Positions 5,933 to 12,488 of a DNA stretch of 14,448 nucleotides are shown piece after piece. A program made the translations under genes and the position numbers. A model generated the notes under the pieces. That model was given only the letters and a program-made list of their open reading frames with translations, was not told where the DNA came from and made no database searches. The stretch covers positions 1 to 14,448 of the forward strand of contig PXSE01000049.1 in NCBI GenBank assembly GCA_003022905.1, given 5' to 3'. Every line of letters starts with the position of its first letter. Position 1 is the stretch's first letter. This DNA comes from Halobacteriales archaeon QS_9_68_42. GTDB lineage: Archaea > Halobacteriota > Halobacteria > Halobacteriales > Haloarculaceae.

Positions 5933-6430
5933 TCACTCGTCGGCGAGGTACTCCGACTGCACGGCAACGACCGCCTCCGAGTCCGCACAGTTGGCGTACC
6001 GCCGGAGCGGCTCCTCGTTCAACTCGAGAAACGTGTGACCCCACCGGAACTTGCCCAAGAGCCGTTCGGCTTGCTCGCGGTGCCCGAGGATACAGAGCGC
6101 GCCAGCGAAGGCCTCGACCGTGTTGAGCCGGAACGGCGTCCCGTAGTTGACGGGGTTGGCGGCCACGAGGAACGGTAGCGCCCGGTGGAGACCGTCGAAT
6201 TCGAAGGCTTCGGCCTCGGCGGTCTCCCACGAGCAGTCCAGCGCGACCAGCCGGTCACCCGGCGGGTCGTCGGCCGGCGACAGCGCCACGTCCGCGTGGG
6301 GGTCCAACACGAGCCCGGCGGGCGTCGTCCGCGCCGAGCGGTGTAGCTCCGCAAGCCCGAACCGCGCGAGCGTCCGGGCCGTGCACTTGTCAGGGTCATC
6401 GTCGCCCTCGTAGCGGACGTGCAGTTCCAC
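5933..6430 (-). CDS. tsr3: Tsr3 family rRNA aminocarboxypropyltransferase (DUF367)
   Basis: Tsr3 transfers the 3-amino-3-carboxypropyl group of S-adenosylmethionine to N1-methylpseudouridine in small-subunit rRNA, a late ribosome-maturation step in the cytoplasm. This 165-residue protein carries the family blocks [29 protein letters not shown] (2-30), LVALDCSWE (61-69), [28 protein letters not shown] (85-112, SAM-binding knot region) and [12 protein letters not shown] (127-138). I chose the GTG at 6430 because [12 protein letters not shown] is where the conserved sequence begins and a T-rich box (ACTTTTCC, 6453-6460) is centred 26 bases upstream. A second GTG at 6436 would add two residues, and an upstream ATG at 6580 adds arginine-rich sequence that looks non-coding. 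It is divergent from the SnoaL-like gene. Confidence 0.92.
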   Translation of the reverse strand: MELHVRYEGDDDPDKCTARTLARFGLAELHRSARTTPAGLVLDPHADVALSPADDPPGDRLVALDCSWETAEAEAFEFDGLHRALPFLVAANPVNYGTPFRLNTVEAFAGALCILGHREQAERLLGKFRWGHTFLELNEEPLRRYANCADSEAVVAVQSEYLADE

Positions 6431-6452
6431 GGCCACCGTTGGCCGCCGGCAC

Positions 6453-6460
6453 GGAAAAGT
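6453..6460 (-). promoter_or_regulatory. Candidate TATA-like element for tsr3
   Basis: On the minus strand this reads ACTTTTCC, with the T-run centred about 26 bases before the GTG at 6430. It is weaker than the TTTATC boxes elsewhere in the window, but the spacing is the same. Confidence 0.4.
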
Positions 6461-6516
6461 CGCTCGCGGCCGGGGTACGGCGTCGGATACTTTGGCGTCG
6501 CGGCCGTACCTCGCGC

Positions 6517-6855
6517 ATGAACGGCCCCGACGCGGCCCGCGAGTACTACCGCGCCATCGACGAGGGCGACTACGCGGCACTGTCGGACCTCATCGCGGAC
6601 GGCTTCGTCCACGGGCGGCCGGACCGGACCATCGAGGGCCGCGAGGAGTTCGTCGCGTTCATGCGGTCTGGCCGCCCGGAGACCGACACCGAACACGCCC
6701 TCGAGGCGATTTACGAGGCGACGGCCAGCGACCGCGTGGCCGCCGAGGGACGGCTCGTCGCACCCGACGGTACCAAGTGGTTCGGCTTCGTCGACGTTTT
6801 CATCGTCGACGACGACGGCATCACTCGGCTACGGACCTACACCGACGACGGCTGA
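6517..6855 (+). CDS. SnoaL/NTF2-like domain protein (112 aa)
   Basis: This small cytoplasmic protein has the nuclear transport factor 2-like cone fold of the SnoaL/DUF4440 group. The N-terminal helices contain [44 protein letters not shown], the usual helix-turn-strand order, and the C-terminal strands contain [32 protein letters not shown]. Members include polyketide cyclases, isomerases and many proteins without a known reaction, so the substrate is unknown. The ATG at 6517 is chosen because the upstream in-frame extension (from 6439) is arginine-rich and reaches into the tsr3 promoter. A weak ATACTTT is centred about 27 bases before it. It is followed by a 66-base gap and an independently promoted zinc-ribbon gene. 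Confidence 0.85.
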   Translation: MNGPDAAREYYRAIDEGDYAALSDLIADGFVHGRPDRTIEGREEFVAFMRSGRPETDTEHALEAIYEATASDRVAAEGRLVAPDGTKWFGFVDVFIVDDDGITRLRTYTDDG

Positions 6856-6892
6856 CCCGCGGGCCGCCGACGTCGACGCCGACGGAGGTAGT

Positions 6893-6898
6893 CTTATT
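6893..6898 (+). promoter_or_regulatory. TATA-like box for the membrane zinc-ribbon gene
   Basis: CTTATT is centred 26 bases before the ATG at 6922, consistent with a leaderless transcript separate from the gene upstream. Confidence 0.45.
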
Positions 6899-6921
6899 CT
6901 CGTCGGCACCGTACCGGGCGC

Positions 6922-7161
6922 ATGGCCCCCTGGGAGGCGCTCGCGGCGTACGCGCTCGTTCTCGTGGCGGCGGCGCTACTGGGCTGGCTCCCGTTCCGGT
7001 TCCTCGAGTACATTTCCATCGTTGAGGACCTCGACGTACCGGCGGCCGAGAGCGACCGTCGCGCCGGCTCCCGAGTAACCTGCCCCGGTTGTGGAGCGGT
7101 CAATGAGACGGACTACGACCGCTGTGGCTCCTGCGGCGGCCCGTTGCTCGTCGACGACTGA
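6922..7161 (+). CDS. Small membrane-anchored zinc-ribbon protein (79 aa)
   Basis: This is a 79-residue protein with one N-terminal transmembrane helix (about residues 5-27, ALAAYALVLVAAALLGWLPF) followed by an acidic linker and a C4 zinc ribbon, CPGC (54-57) and CGSC (68-71), ending GGPLLVDD. Short haloarchaeal proteins of this architecture are common and annotated only as hypothetical or zinc-ribbon proteins. With the helix as anchor, the ribbon probably lies on the cytoplasmic side, since a reduced C4 zinc site is less likely outside the cell. The function is not known. It ends 9 bases before the stop of serS, which is on the other strand, so there is little room for separate terminators. 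Confidence 0.8.
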   Translation: MAPWEALAAYALVLVAAALLGWLPFRFLEYISIVEDLDVPAAESDRRAGSRVTCPGCGAVNETDYDRCGSCGGPLLVDD

Positions 7162-7170
7162 CGGCGCCGG

Positions 7171-8544
7171 CTATCCGTCGCCGACCGCCGACTCGCCGAC
7201 CGCCTCTTGGCCCTCGATGCGCTCGGTCCCGCCCATGTACGGCCGGAGCGGTTCGGGCACCGTAACGGTGCCGTCGTCATTCTGGCAGTACTCCATGATG
7301 GCGACGACGACGCGCGGGACGGCCACCCCGGAGCCGTTCAGCGTGTGGAGGTACTCCGCGGACTCGTGCTGTTCGGGCCGGTACTGGATGCCGGCACGGC
7401 GCGCCTGGAACGCCTCAAAATTCGACACCGACGACACCTCGAGCCACCGGCCGCCCGCCTCGGGACCCTCGGGCATGTCGTCGGCCGGCGCCCACACCTC
7501 GACGTCGTACTTCCTGGCCTGCGTGAACCCCATGTCGCCGGTGCACATCTCCAGAACGCGGTACGGCAGCCCGAGCCGTTCGAGCACCGCCGTCGCCTCG
7601 TCGAGCAGTCCCTCCAGGCGGTCGTAGCTGTCCTCCGGGCGGACGAAGTTGACCAGCTCGACCTTGTTGAACTGGTGGACCCGGACGATGCCGCGGGTCT
7701 CGGTGCCGTGCTCGCCGGCCTCCCGCCGGAAGTTGGGGGTGTATGCCTGGTGTTTGACCGGCAGGTCGTCGTCCAGCAGTATCTCCCCGCGGTACATGTT
7801 GGTGACCGGCACCTCGGCGGTCGGCAGGAGCCAGAGATCGTTGTCGTCGTACGGTTCGTCGTTGTCGCCGCCGAGACGGTAGGCGTCCTCGACGAACTTC
7901 GGGAACTGGCCGGTGCCGCGCATCGACGCCGAGTTCACCGGGATGGGCGGGAACACGTCAGTGTAGCCGTGCTCCTCCCGGTGGAGGTCGAGCATGAACT
8001 GCACCAGGGCGTGCTCGAGCCGGGCGGCCTCCCCCTTCGCGAAGTAGAAGCCGCCGCCCGACACCTTCGCGCCGCGCTCGAAGTCCAGCACGTCCAGTTC
8101 CTCCCCGAGGTCGTAGTGCGGTGTCACCTCCGCTGGCAGCTCGCGGCGGTCCTCGAAGCCCCACCGCTCGGTCTCGACATTGTCGGATTCGTCGTCGCCG
8201 ACCGGCGCCTCCGGGTGGGGAACGTTCGGCAGCTCGAGTAGGCGCTCCTCGAGCTCGGCCTCCAGTTCGTCGGCCCGCTCCTCGACGGCCTCCAGTTCGG
8301 CCTTCAGCTCCCCGGAGCGCTCGATGGCCTCCTCGGCGGCCTCGTCGTCGCCCTCGCGCTTGAGCCGGCCGATCTCGCCGGAGACCTCGTTGCGCCGGTA
8401 TCTCAGGCCGTCGCCCTCGGCCTTCAGTTCGCGCCACTCCTCGTCTATCTCGAGGAGCCGGTTGAGGTCGGCGTCGACGCCCTTCGTCTTGAGGGCCCGC
8501 CGGACCTCGTCGGGGTGCTCTCTGACGAACTGCCTCGATAGCAT
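7171..8544 (-). CDS. serS: Seryl-tRNA synthetase
   Basis: This cytosolic enzyme charges tRNA-Ser, and also tRNA-Sec where present, with serine in two ATP-dependent steps. It has 457 residues, a normal length for the common type (not the rare methanogen type). Residues 1 to about 110 form the tRNA-binding antiparallel coiled coil, rich in Glu, Arg and Ala (RELKAEGDGLRYRRNEVSGEIG and LKAELEAVEERADELEAELEERL). The class II core follows: TAE (242-244) of the serine pocket, motif 2 FRREAGEHGTETRGIVRVHQFNKVE (272-296), EMCTGDMGFTQARKYDVEVW (332-351) and motif 3 NGSGVAVPRVVVAIMEY (403-419). The insertion GGDNDEPYDDND (225-236) is an acidic halophilic embellishment. It starts with ATG at 8544, divergent from the gene at 8677; no strong TATA box is visible, only a weak CTTTG about 27 bases upstream. 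Confidence 0.97.
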   Translation of the reverse strand: MLSRQFVREHPDEVRRALKTKGVDADLNRLLEIDEEWRELKAEGDGLRYRRNEVSGEIGRLKREGDDEAAEEAIERSGELKAELEAVEERADELEAELEERLLELPNVPHPEAPVGDDESDNVETERWGFEDRRELPAEVTPHYDLGEELDVLDFERGAKVSGGGFYFAKGEAARLEHALVQFMLDLHREEHGYTDVFPPIPVNSASMRGTGQFPKFVEDAYRLGGDNDEPYDDNDLWLLPTAEVPVTNMYRGEILLDDDLPVKHQAYTPNFRREAGEHGTETRGIVRVHQFNKVELVNFVRPEDSYDRLEGLLDEATAVLERLGLPYRVLEMCTGDMGFTQARKYDVEVWAPADDMPEGPEAGGRWLEVSSVSNFEAFQARRAGIQYRPEQHESAEYLHTLNGSGVAVPRVVVAIMEYCQNDDGTVTVPEPLRPYMGGTERIEGQEAVGESAVGDG

Positions 8545-8548
8545 TTAC

Positions 8549-8564
8549 CGGCGGTTCGCCGCCG
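8549..8564. other. GC-rich tetraloop hairpin just upstream of serS
   Basis: CGGCGG, TTCG, CCGCCG form a perfect 6-bp stem with a four-base loop, 5-20 bases upstream of the serS ATG. If serS is leaderless this lies in the promoter, between the predicted TATA position and the start; if it is transcribed it would be a small structured leader. It could also be only chance in GC-rich DNA. Confidence 0.35.
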
Positions 8565-8676
8565 CCGGGCAAAGTCGTATCGGTGGCGTGTGAGGCCGTC
8601 CCGAGACGGGTGAACCCGAGACGCCGTCGCTCACGCTGACGACAGACCAAAGTGGGGGGCCGGCGTTGCCCCGCCC

Positions 8677-9537
8677 ATGATAGAGCAGTACCTCGAGCGC
8701 CTCTTCACCTGGGAGAGCCTCGAGAACACCGAGCGCGGCGTCGAGTTCGAGCTGAAAAACAGGCTCATCGAGGCCGAGTTCGAAGGCGTCACGACGGTGA
8801 AGATCGACGGCGAACCCGTCGCCGCCGAGGACATCGCCCTGGAGCTCTCGGAGGACGAACGGTACACCGCCGCCGAAATAACGCCTGAAAACCCGCTCGA
8901 ACTGGACCTCGCTGAGACCGTCCGGGTGGTCCTCGACCGTCCGCGCCTCCGGCTCGGCGTCCACGAGCTCGAACTGGGGCTGCGGGTCGAGGGGTACGGC
9001 GAAGTGGGGTTCACCACCGACGACGAGGTCCGGGCGGAGGACCTCGTCGACGTCGACCCCGGCGAGCACACCGTCGCCGAGCTCCGGGAGCTCGTTGCCG
9101 TCATCACGGAGCCGAAGTCCCTTGAGCGGCTACTCGACCGCGAGCGGGCGGGCGAGGATCGCAAGACGGCAGTCGAGGCCATCGAGGAGCGACTGAAGAC
9201 GTCCGAGCCGCTGACCGAAGACGAGATGGTCCGCAGCGACCCGACCACAAAGGAGGGCGGCGGCAACCTCGTCAATGACTTAGTGGTGGAGGTGCTCGAG
9301 TCCCCACAGCGGGTGTCGGTGTACCTGACGGTCCAGGCGCTCGGGACCGGGACGCCCGAGGAGATAGCTGGACGGACCGTCCTGCCGGAGAGCACCGTCC
9401 GTTCGACGCTGGAGGACTTCGAAAGCGAGGGCATCGCCGAGCGAACCGAGGTCGGCGAGTACAGCGTCGCCTCGCCGATTGAGGTCCTCCGGAAGCGACA
9501 GCAGGACGTCTGGACGGTCCTTCGAAGCACCCTCTAA
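8677..9537 (+). CDS. Haloarchaeal protein of unknown function with a C-terminal winged helix
   Basis: This is a 286-residue, strongly acidic protein. I do not recognise a named family for the N-terminal 200 residues, which look like a beta-rich domain (FELKNRLIEAEFEGVTTVKIDGEPV, then repeated ELxLxxRVEGYGEVGF strands) and a helical segment rich in Glu, Arg and Leu (about 130-175). From about 205 to 268 there is a winged helix-turn-helix of the TrmB/MarR style: SVYLTVQALGTGTPEEIAGRTVLPESTVRSTLEDFESEGIAERTEVGEYSV. It could therefore be a DNA-binding regulator whose N-terminal domain senses a ligand or partner. It is transcribed away from serS with 132 bases between starts, and its stop lies just 30 bases before the next gene, which has its own TATA-like box. 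Confidence 0.6.
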   Translation: MIEQYLERLFTWESLENTERGVEFELKNRLIEAEFEGVTTVKIDGEPVAAEDIALELSEDERYTAAEITPENPLELDLAETVRVVLDRPRLRLGVHELELGLRVEGYGEVGFTTDDEVRAEDLVDVDPGEHTVAELRELVAVITEPKSLERLLDRERAGEDRKTAVEAIEERLKTSEPLTEDEMVRSDPTTKEGGGNLVNDLVVEVLESPQRVSVYLTVQALGTGTPEEIAGRTVLPESTVRSTLEDFESEGIAERTEVGEYSVASPIEVLRKRQQDVWTVLRSTL

Positions 9538-9538
9538 G

Positions 9539-9545
9539 TTTTATT
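9539..9545 (+). promoter_or_regulatory. TATA-like box for the second metallo-beta-lactamase gene
   Basis: TTTTATT, immediately after the stop codon of the preceding gene, is centred 26 bases before the ATG at 9568. The T-run may also act as terminator for the preceding gene. Confidence 0.6.
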
Positions 9546-9567
9546 CCGTCATGGCGATAGCCCCGCC

Positions 9568-10470
9568 ATGGGCATCGGTGACGTCTACGAGGTCGACGGC
9601 ATGGCGGACTGCTACTACGTCGACACCGGGATGTACGATACCGCGGAGTACGGGTCGGTCTACCTGCTGGACGCCGAGCGGCCGGCCATCATCGACTCCG
9701 GCATCGGGACGAACTACGAGCGGGTGCTCGCAGGACTGGAGTCGGTCGGGGTCGTGCCAGCCGACCTCGAGGCCGTCCTGCTGACGCACGTCCACCTCGA
9801 CCACGCCGGCGGCGCCGGGTTCATCGCCGAGGAGACGGGCGCCGACGTGTACGTCCACGAGAGCGGCGCGACGTTCCTCTCGGACCCCGAGCGCATCTGG
9901 GAGGGCACCAAGGCCGCCGTCGGCGACCAGATACGCTACTACACGGAGCCGAAACCCGTCCCGGTCGACGCCATCGAGCCGATACACGACGGGACGACGG
10001 TCGACCTCGGGTCGACGTCCGTGACCGCGCACCACACTCCCGGCCACGCCTTCCACCAGGTTGTCTTCCACGACCGCGAGGCGAGCGCGATGTTCATCGC
10101 CGACGCCGCCGGGATTTACGTGCCGACCCTGGACGCCGTCCGCGAGACGTCGCCGCCGCCGGGGTTCGACCTCGAACAGGTCGTTGCCGACGCCCGCTCT
10201 ATCGCGCGCATGACGCCGGAGACCCTCTGTTACGCGCACTTCGGCGACGCTCCGGCCGACGACCGGCTCTCGGAGTACGTCGATGTCGTCACCCGCTGGG
10301 TCGAGGCCGTCGCCCGCAAGCGGGCAGAACTGGCGGACGACCCGGCCGTCGTCGAACACTTCGTCGAAGCGACGGACATCGGCGAGGTGTGGGGCGACGC
10401 GAAGGCCGACGGCGAGGTAGCGATGAACGTCCGCGGCGTGCTTCAATACCTCGACGAGCGCGAGGCCTGA
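9568..10470 (+). CDS. Metallo-beta-lactamase-fold hydrolase (300 aa)
   Basis: This is a larger member of the superfamily than the gene at 3987. It has the metal-binding THVHLDH with His74, His76, Asp78 and His79, HTPGH with His160, the aspartate in MFIADAAG (Asp179), and YAHFGD with His224. Between residues 186 and 290 lies an extra helical segment (PTLDAVRETSPPPGFDLEQVV and further) typical of the haloarchaeal class annotated as MBL-fold hydrolase of the glyoxalase II/RNase Z type with an added C-terminal domain. No signal peptide or membrane segment is present, so it is cytoplasmic. The ATG at 9568 gives a leaderless transcript from the box at 9539-9545. The substrate is unknown, and the antiporter gene that follows is separately promoted, so context does not help. 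Confidence 0.85.
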   Translation: MGIGDVYEVDGMADCYYVDTGMYDTAEYGSVYLLDAERPAIIDSGIGTNYERVLAGLESVGVVPADLEAVLLTHVHLDHAGGAGFIAEETGADVYVHESGATFLSDPERIWEGTKAAVGDQIRYYTEPKPVPVDAIEPIHDGTTVDLGSTSVTAHHTPGHAFHQVVFHDREASAMFIADAAGIYVPTLDAVRETSPPPGFDLEQVVADARSIARMTPETLCYAHFGDAPADDRLSEYVDVVTRWVEAVARKRAELADDPAVVEHFVEATDIGEVWGDAKADGEVAMNVRGVLQYLDEREA

Positions 10471-10494
10471 CGGCCGCGACGGAGTCCTCGGGGA

Positions 10495-10500
10495 TTTATC
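10495..10500 (+). promoter_or_regulatory. TATA-like box for the antiporter gene
   Basis: TTTATC is centred 25 bases before the TTG at 10523 and 34 bases before the GTG at 10532. Confidence 0.6.
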
Positions 10501-10522
10501 AGACTGGCCGCAGAACCGACGA

Positions 10523-12430
10523 TTGAGAGCAGTGGCGAGCCAACTGATTCCGCTCGTGGCGGCGATAATCGCAATCGGCGTCGCGGCCCAAATACTCGCC
10601 GACCAGTTCGAGGTCCCGAGTATCGTCTTCCTCATCGCGGCCGGCATCGCGCTCGGTCCCGAGGGACTGGGCGTCATCACGAGGAGCTCCTTCACCTCGT
10701 TGCCGGCCATCGTCGGGCTGTCGGTCGCCATCATCGTCTTCGAGGGGGCGTTCCACCTCCGTATTGAGAAGCTCCGGCAGGCGACGAGCGAGAGCCTCCG
10801 GCTCGTCACGGTTGGCGCCGCCATCGCGCTCGTCGGGACGGCGCTCATGGTCCGTCTCGCGCTGGGCGCCGACTGGGGTATTGCGTTCCTCATCGGCGCG
10901 CTGCTCGTCGCCACGGGCCCGACGGTCGTCACGCCGATACTCGACGTCGTCCCGGTCAGGGATCGGGTCGCGGCGGCCCTCGAGACGGAGGGTATAATCA
11001 ACGACGTGACGGCGGCCATCCTCGCGGTGGTCGTGTTCAAGATCATCCGGCTGGAGGAGCCGACTGTCTCGGCGTTTCTCGGCCTCTTCGTCGAGCGGGT
11101 CGGCGGCGGCGTACTCATTGGGATAACCGTCGCCGTCGTCGTCTGGTACGTTCTCCGGTACATCGACCTGTCGCCGGGCAACGCCCCCCGGAACGCCCGG
11201 CTGGTCGTGCTGGCGGGGGCACTGGTCGCGTTCGGCGCCGCCGAGACGATAGCCAGCGAGGCTGGCGTCGCCGCCGTCGCCACCGCAGGCGTCGTCCTCG
11301 GCAACCTCGAGGTCCCCTACGAGGAGCAGATTTCGGCGTTCAAAGGCGACGTCACGCTCGTCGTACTGTCGTTCGTCTTCATCGCGCTGGCGGCACTGCT
11401 CGAGTTCGAGGACCTACTCGCGCTCGGGGTGGGCGGAATCGTGGTCGTCGTCGCCGTCATCGCGGTCATTCGGCCGCTCCTCGTGTATCTCTCGACGGTC
11501 GGCGGCGACTTCACCCTCCAGGAGCGGCTGTTCGTCGGCTTCGTCGGGCCGCGCGGCATCATTCCTGCGTCGGTCGCGACGCTTTTTGCCGTCGAGTTGC
11601 AGAACCGGGCCGAGGAGTTCCGGACGGCCGGCGAGGTGGCACAGGCCGCCCAACTGGAGGCCAACGCGACGCTCCTGGTCGGGACGGTCTTTCTGGTCAT
11701 CCTCTCGACGGTGGTCCTGCAGGGCGGGTTCGCCCGCCACATCGCGGAACGACTGGACGTGATACCAATGCGTGTGATCGTGATCGGCGGCGGACGGGTC
11801 GGCCGCGAAGTCGCCAACCGGCTGGAGGACAGGGGCGAGAACGTCGTCATCGTCGACGACGACGAATCGGTGGTCGAGACGGCCCGGGAGGCCGGGTTCA
11901 CCGTCCGAATCGGGGACGGCACGAACCTGGAGACGTTCCGGTCGGCCGGCGCCGACAATGCTAGCACCATCATCGCCGCAACCGGCGACGACGACGCCAA
12001 CCTGCTCATCGGTCGGCTGGCGACCACGAAGTTCGACCCCGAGCGGGTGGTCTGCCGGGCCAACCAGCCGGAGAACGTCGAGGCCTTCGACGACCTCGGC
12101 GTGCGGGTCATCTCCTCGTCGCACGCCATCGCTCAGGAGATAGACAACTCCATCGAGCGGCCCGCGATGCAGGCCTGGGAGGAGAACATCGACCGGTCCG
12201 GCGGCGGCGACGTTCAGGAGGTCACCGTCGAGGGCGACCGGTTCGCCGACCGGCCGGTCCGCGAGGTCGGCCCGGAGCTCCCCGGCCGGTGCCTCATCGG
12301 CCTGGTGACCAGCAGCGAGAACACGTTCGTCCCGAAGGCCGACTACGTCCTCGAACACGGCGACCGGGTCACCATCATCGGCGAACACGATGCCGTTCGC
12401 GAGGCGATGGCGATGTTGCGCGGGAATTAA
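10523..12430 (+). CDS. Cation/proton antiporter with RCK (TrkA-N and TrkA-C) domains
   Basis: This 635-residue inner-membrane protein exchanges sodium or potassium for protons, probably for ion homeostasis in brine. Residues 1 to about 405 form the CPA-type membrane domain with about a dozen hydrophobic helices and the motifs ATGPT (130-134), EGIINDVTAAIL (156-167, Asp161 in the ion-binding region) and GPRGIIPAS (342-350). From about 415 a TrkA-N/RCK domain carries the nucleotide-binding GGGRVG (422-427), VIVDDDE (442-448) and GDGTN (464-468); a TrkA-C domain follows (about 565-632, EVTVEGDRFADRPVREVG). Gating by NAD(H) or a nucleotide is inferred from family knowledge. The start is uncertain: the TTG at 10523 fits leaderless spacing, while the GTG at 10532 gives MASQLIPLVAAIIA with three fewer residues. 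It precedes an AOR gene with separate promoter signals. Confidence 0.93.
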   Translation: MRAVASQLIPLVAAIIAIGVAAQILADQFEVPSIVFLIAAGIALGPEGLGVITRSSFTSLPAIVGLSVAIIVFEGAFHLRIEKLRQATSESLRLVTVGAAIALVGTALMVRLALGADWGIAFLIGALLVATGPTVVTPILDVVPVRDRVAAALETEGIINDVTAAILAVVVFKIIRLEEPTVSAFLGLFVERVGGGVLIGITVAVVVWYVLRYIDLSPGNAPRNARLVVLAGALVAFGAAETIASEAGVAAVATAGVVLGNLEVPYEEQISAFKGDVTLVVLSFVFIALAALLEFEDLLALGVGGIVVVVAVIAVIRPLLVYLSTVGGDFTLQERLFVGFVGPRGIIPASVATLFAVELQNRAEEFRTAGEVAQAAQLEANATLLVGTVFLVILSTVVLQGGFARHIAERLDVIPMRVIVIGGGRVGREVANRLEDRGENVVIVDDDESVVETAREAGFTVRIGDGTNLETFRSAGADNASTIIAATGDDDANLLIGRLATTKFDPERVVCRANQPENVEAFDDLGVRVISSSHAIAQEIDNSIERPAMQAWEENIDRSGGGDVQEVTVEGDRFADRPVREVGPELPGRCLIGLVTSSENTFVPKADYVLEHGDRVTIIGEHDAVREAMAMLRGN

Positions 12431-12431
12431 T

Positions 12432-12451
12432 CCACCGCGGATCCGTGGCGG
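12432..12451. promoter_or_regulatory. 20-base imperfect palindrome upstream of the AOR promoter
   Basis: Centred on CGGATCCG (12437-12444 region), the dyad extends from 12432 to 12451 with two mismatched pairs out of ten. It begins one base after the antiporter stop and ends four bases before the AOR TATA-like box, the usual place for a regulator site or BRE-overlapping operator. It could also be part of an antiporter terminator, although no T-tract follows before the TATA element. Confidence 0.4.
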
Positions 12452-12454
12452 ACG

Positions 12455-12460
12455 TTTTAT
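12455..12460 (+). promoter_or_regulatory. TATA-like box for the AOR gene
   Basis: TTTTAT is centred 31 bases before the ATG at 12489. An in-frame ATG at 12459 falls inside the box, which is why I do not use it as the start. Confidence 0.55.
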
Positions 12461-12488
12461 GCCGGCGGGGTTCCCCATTCGACAGACG

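Noticed and set aside
7207..8241. Plus-strand open frame (344 codons) opposite serS
   Set aside because: Antisense shadow of seryl-tRNA synthetase with all class II motifs on the other strand.
9541..11304. Long minus-strand open frame (587 codons) opposite the second metallo-beta-lactamase and antiporter genes
   Set aside because: It spans two well-recognised plus-strand genes; its translation is rich in Thr, Ser and Arg with no domain, a mirror of GC-rich third positions.
12390..12488. Upstream starts for the AOR gene (12390, and 12459)
   Set aside because: The first lies inside the antiporter gene; the second lies in the TATA-like box. Conserved AOR sequence begins after 12489.
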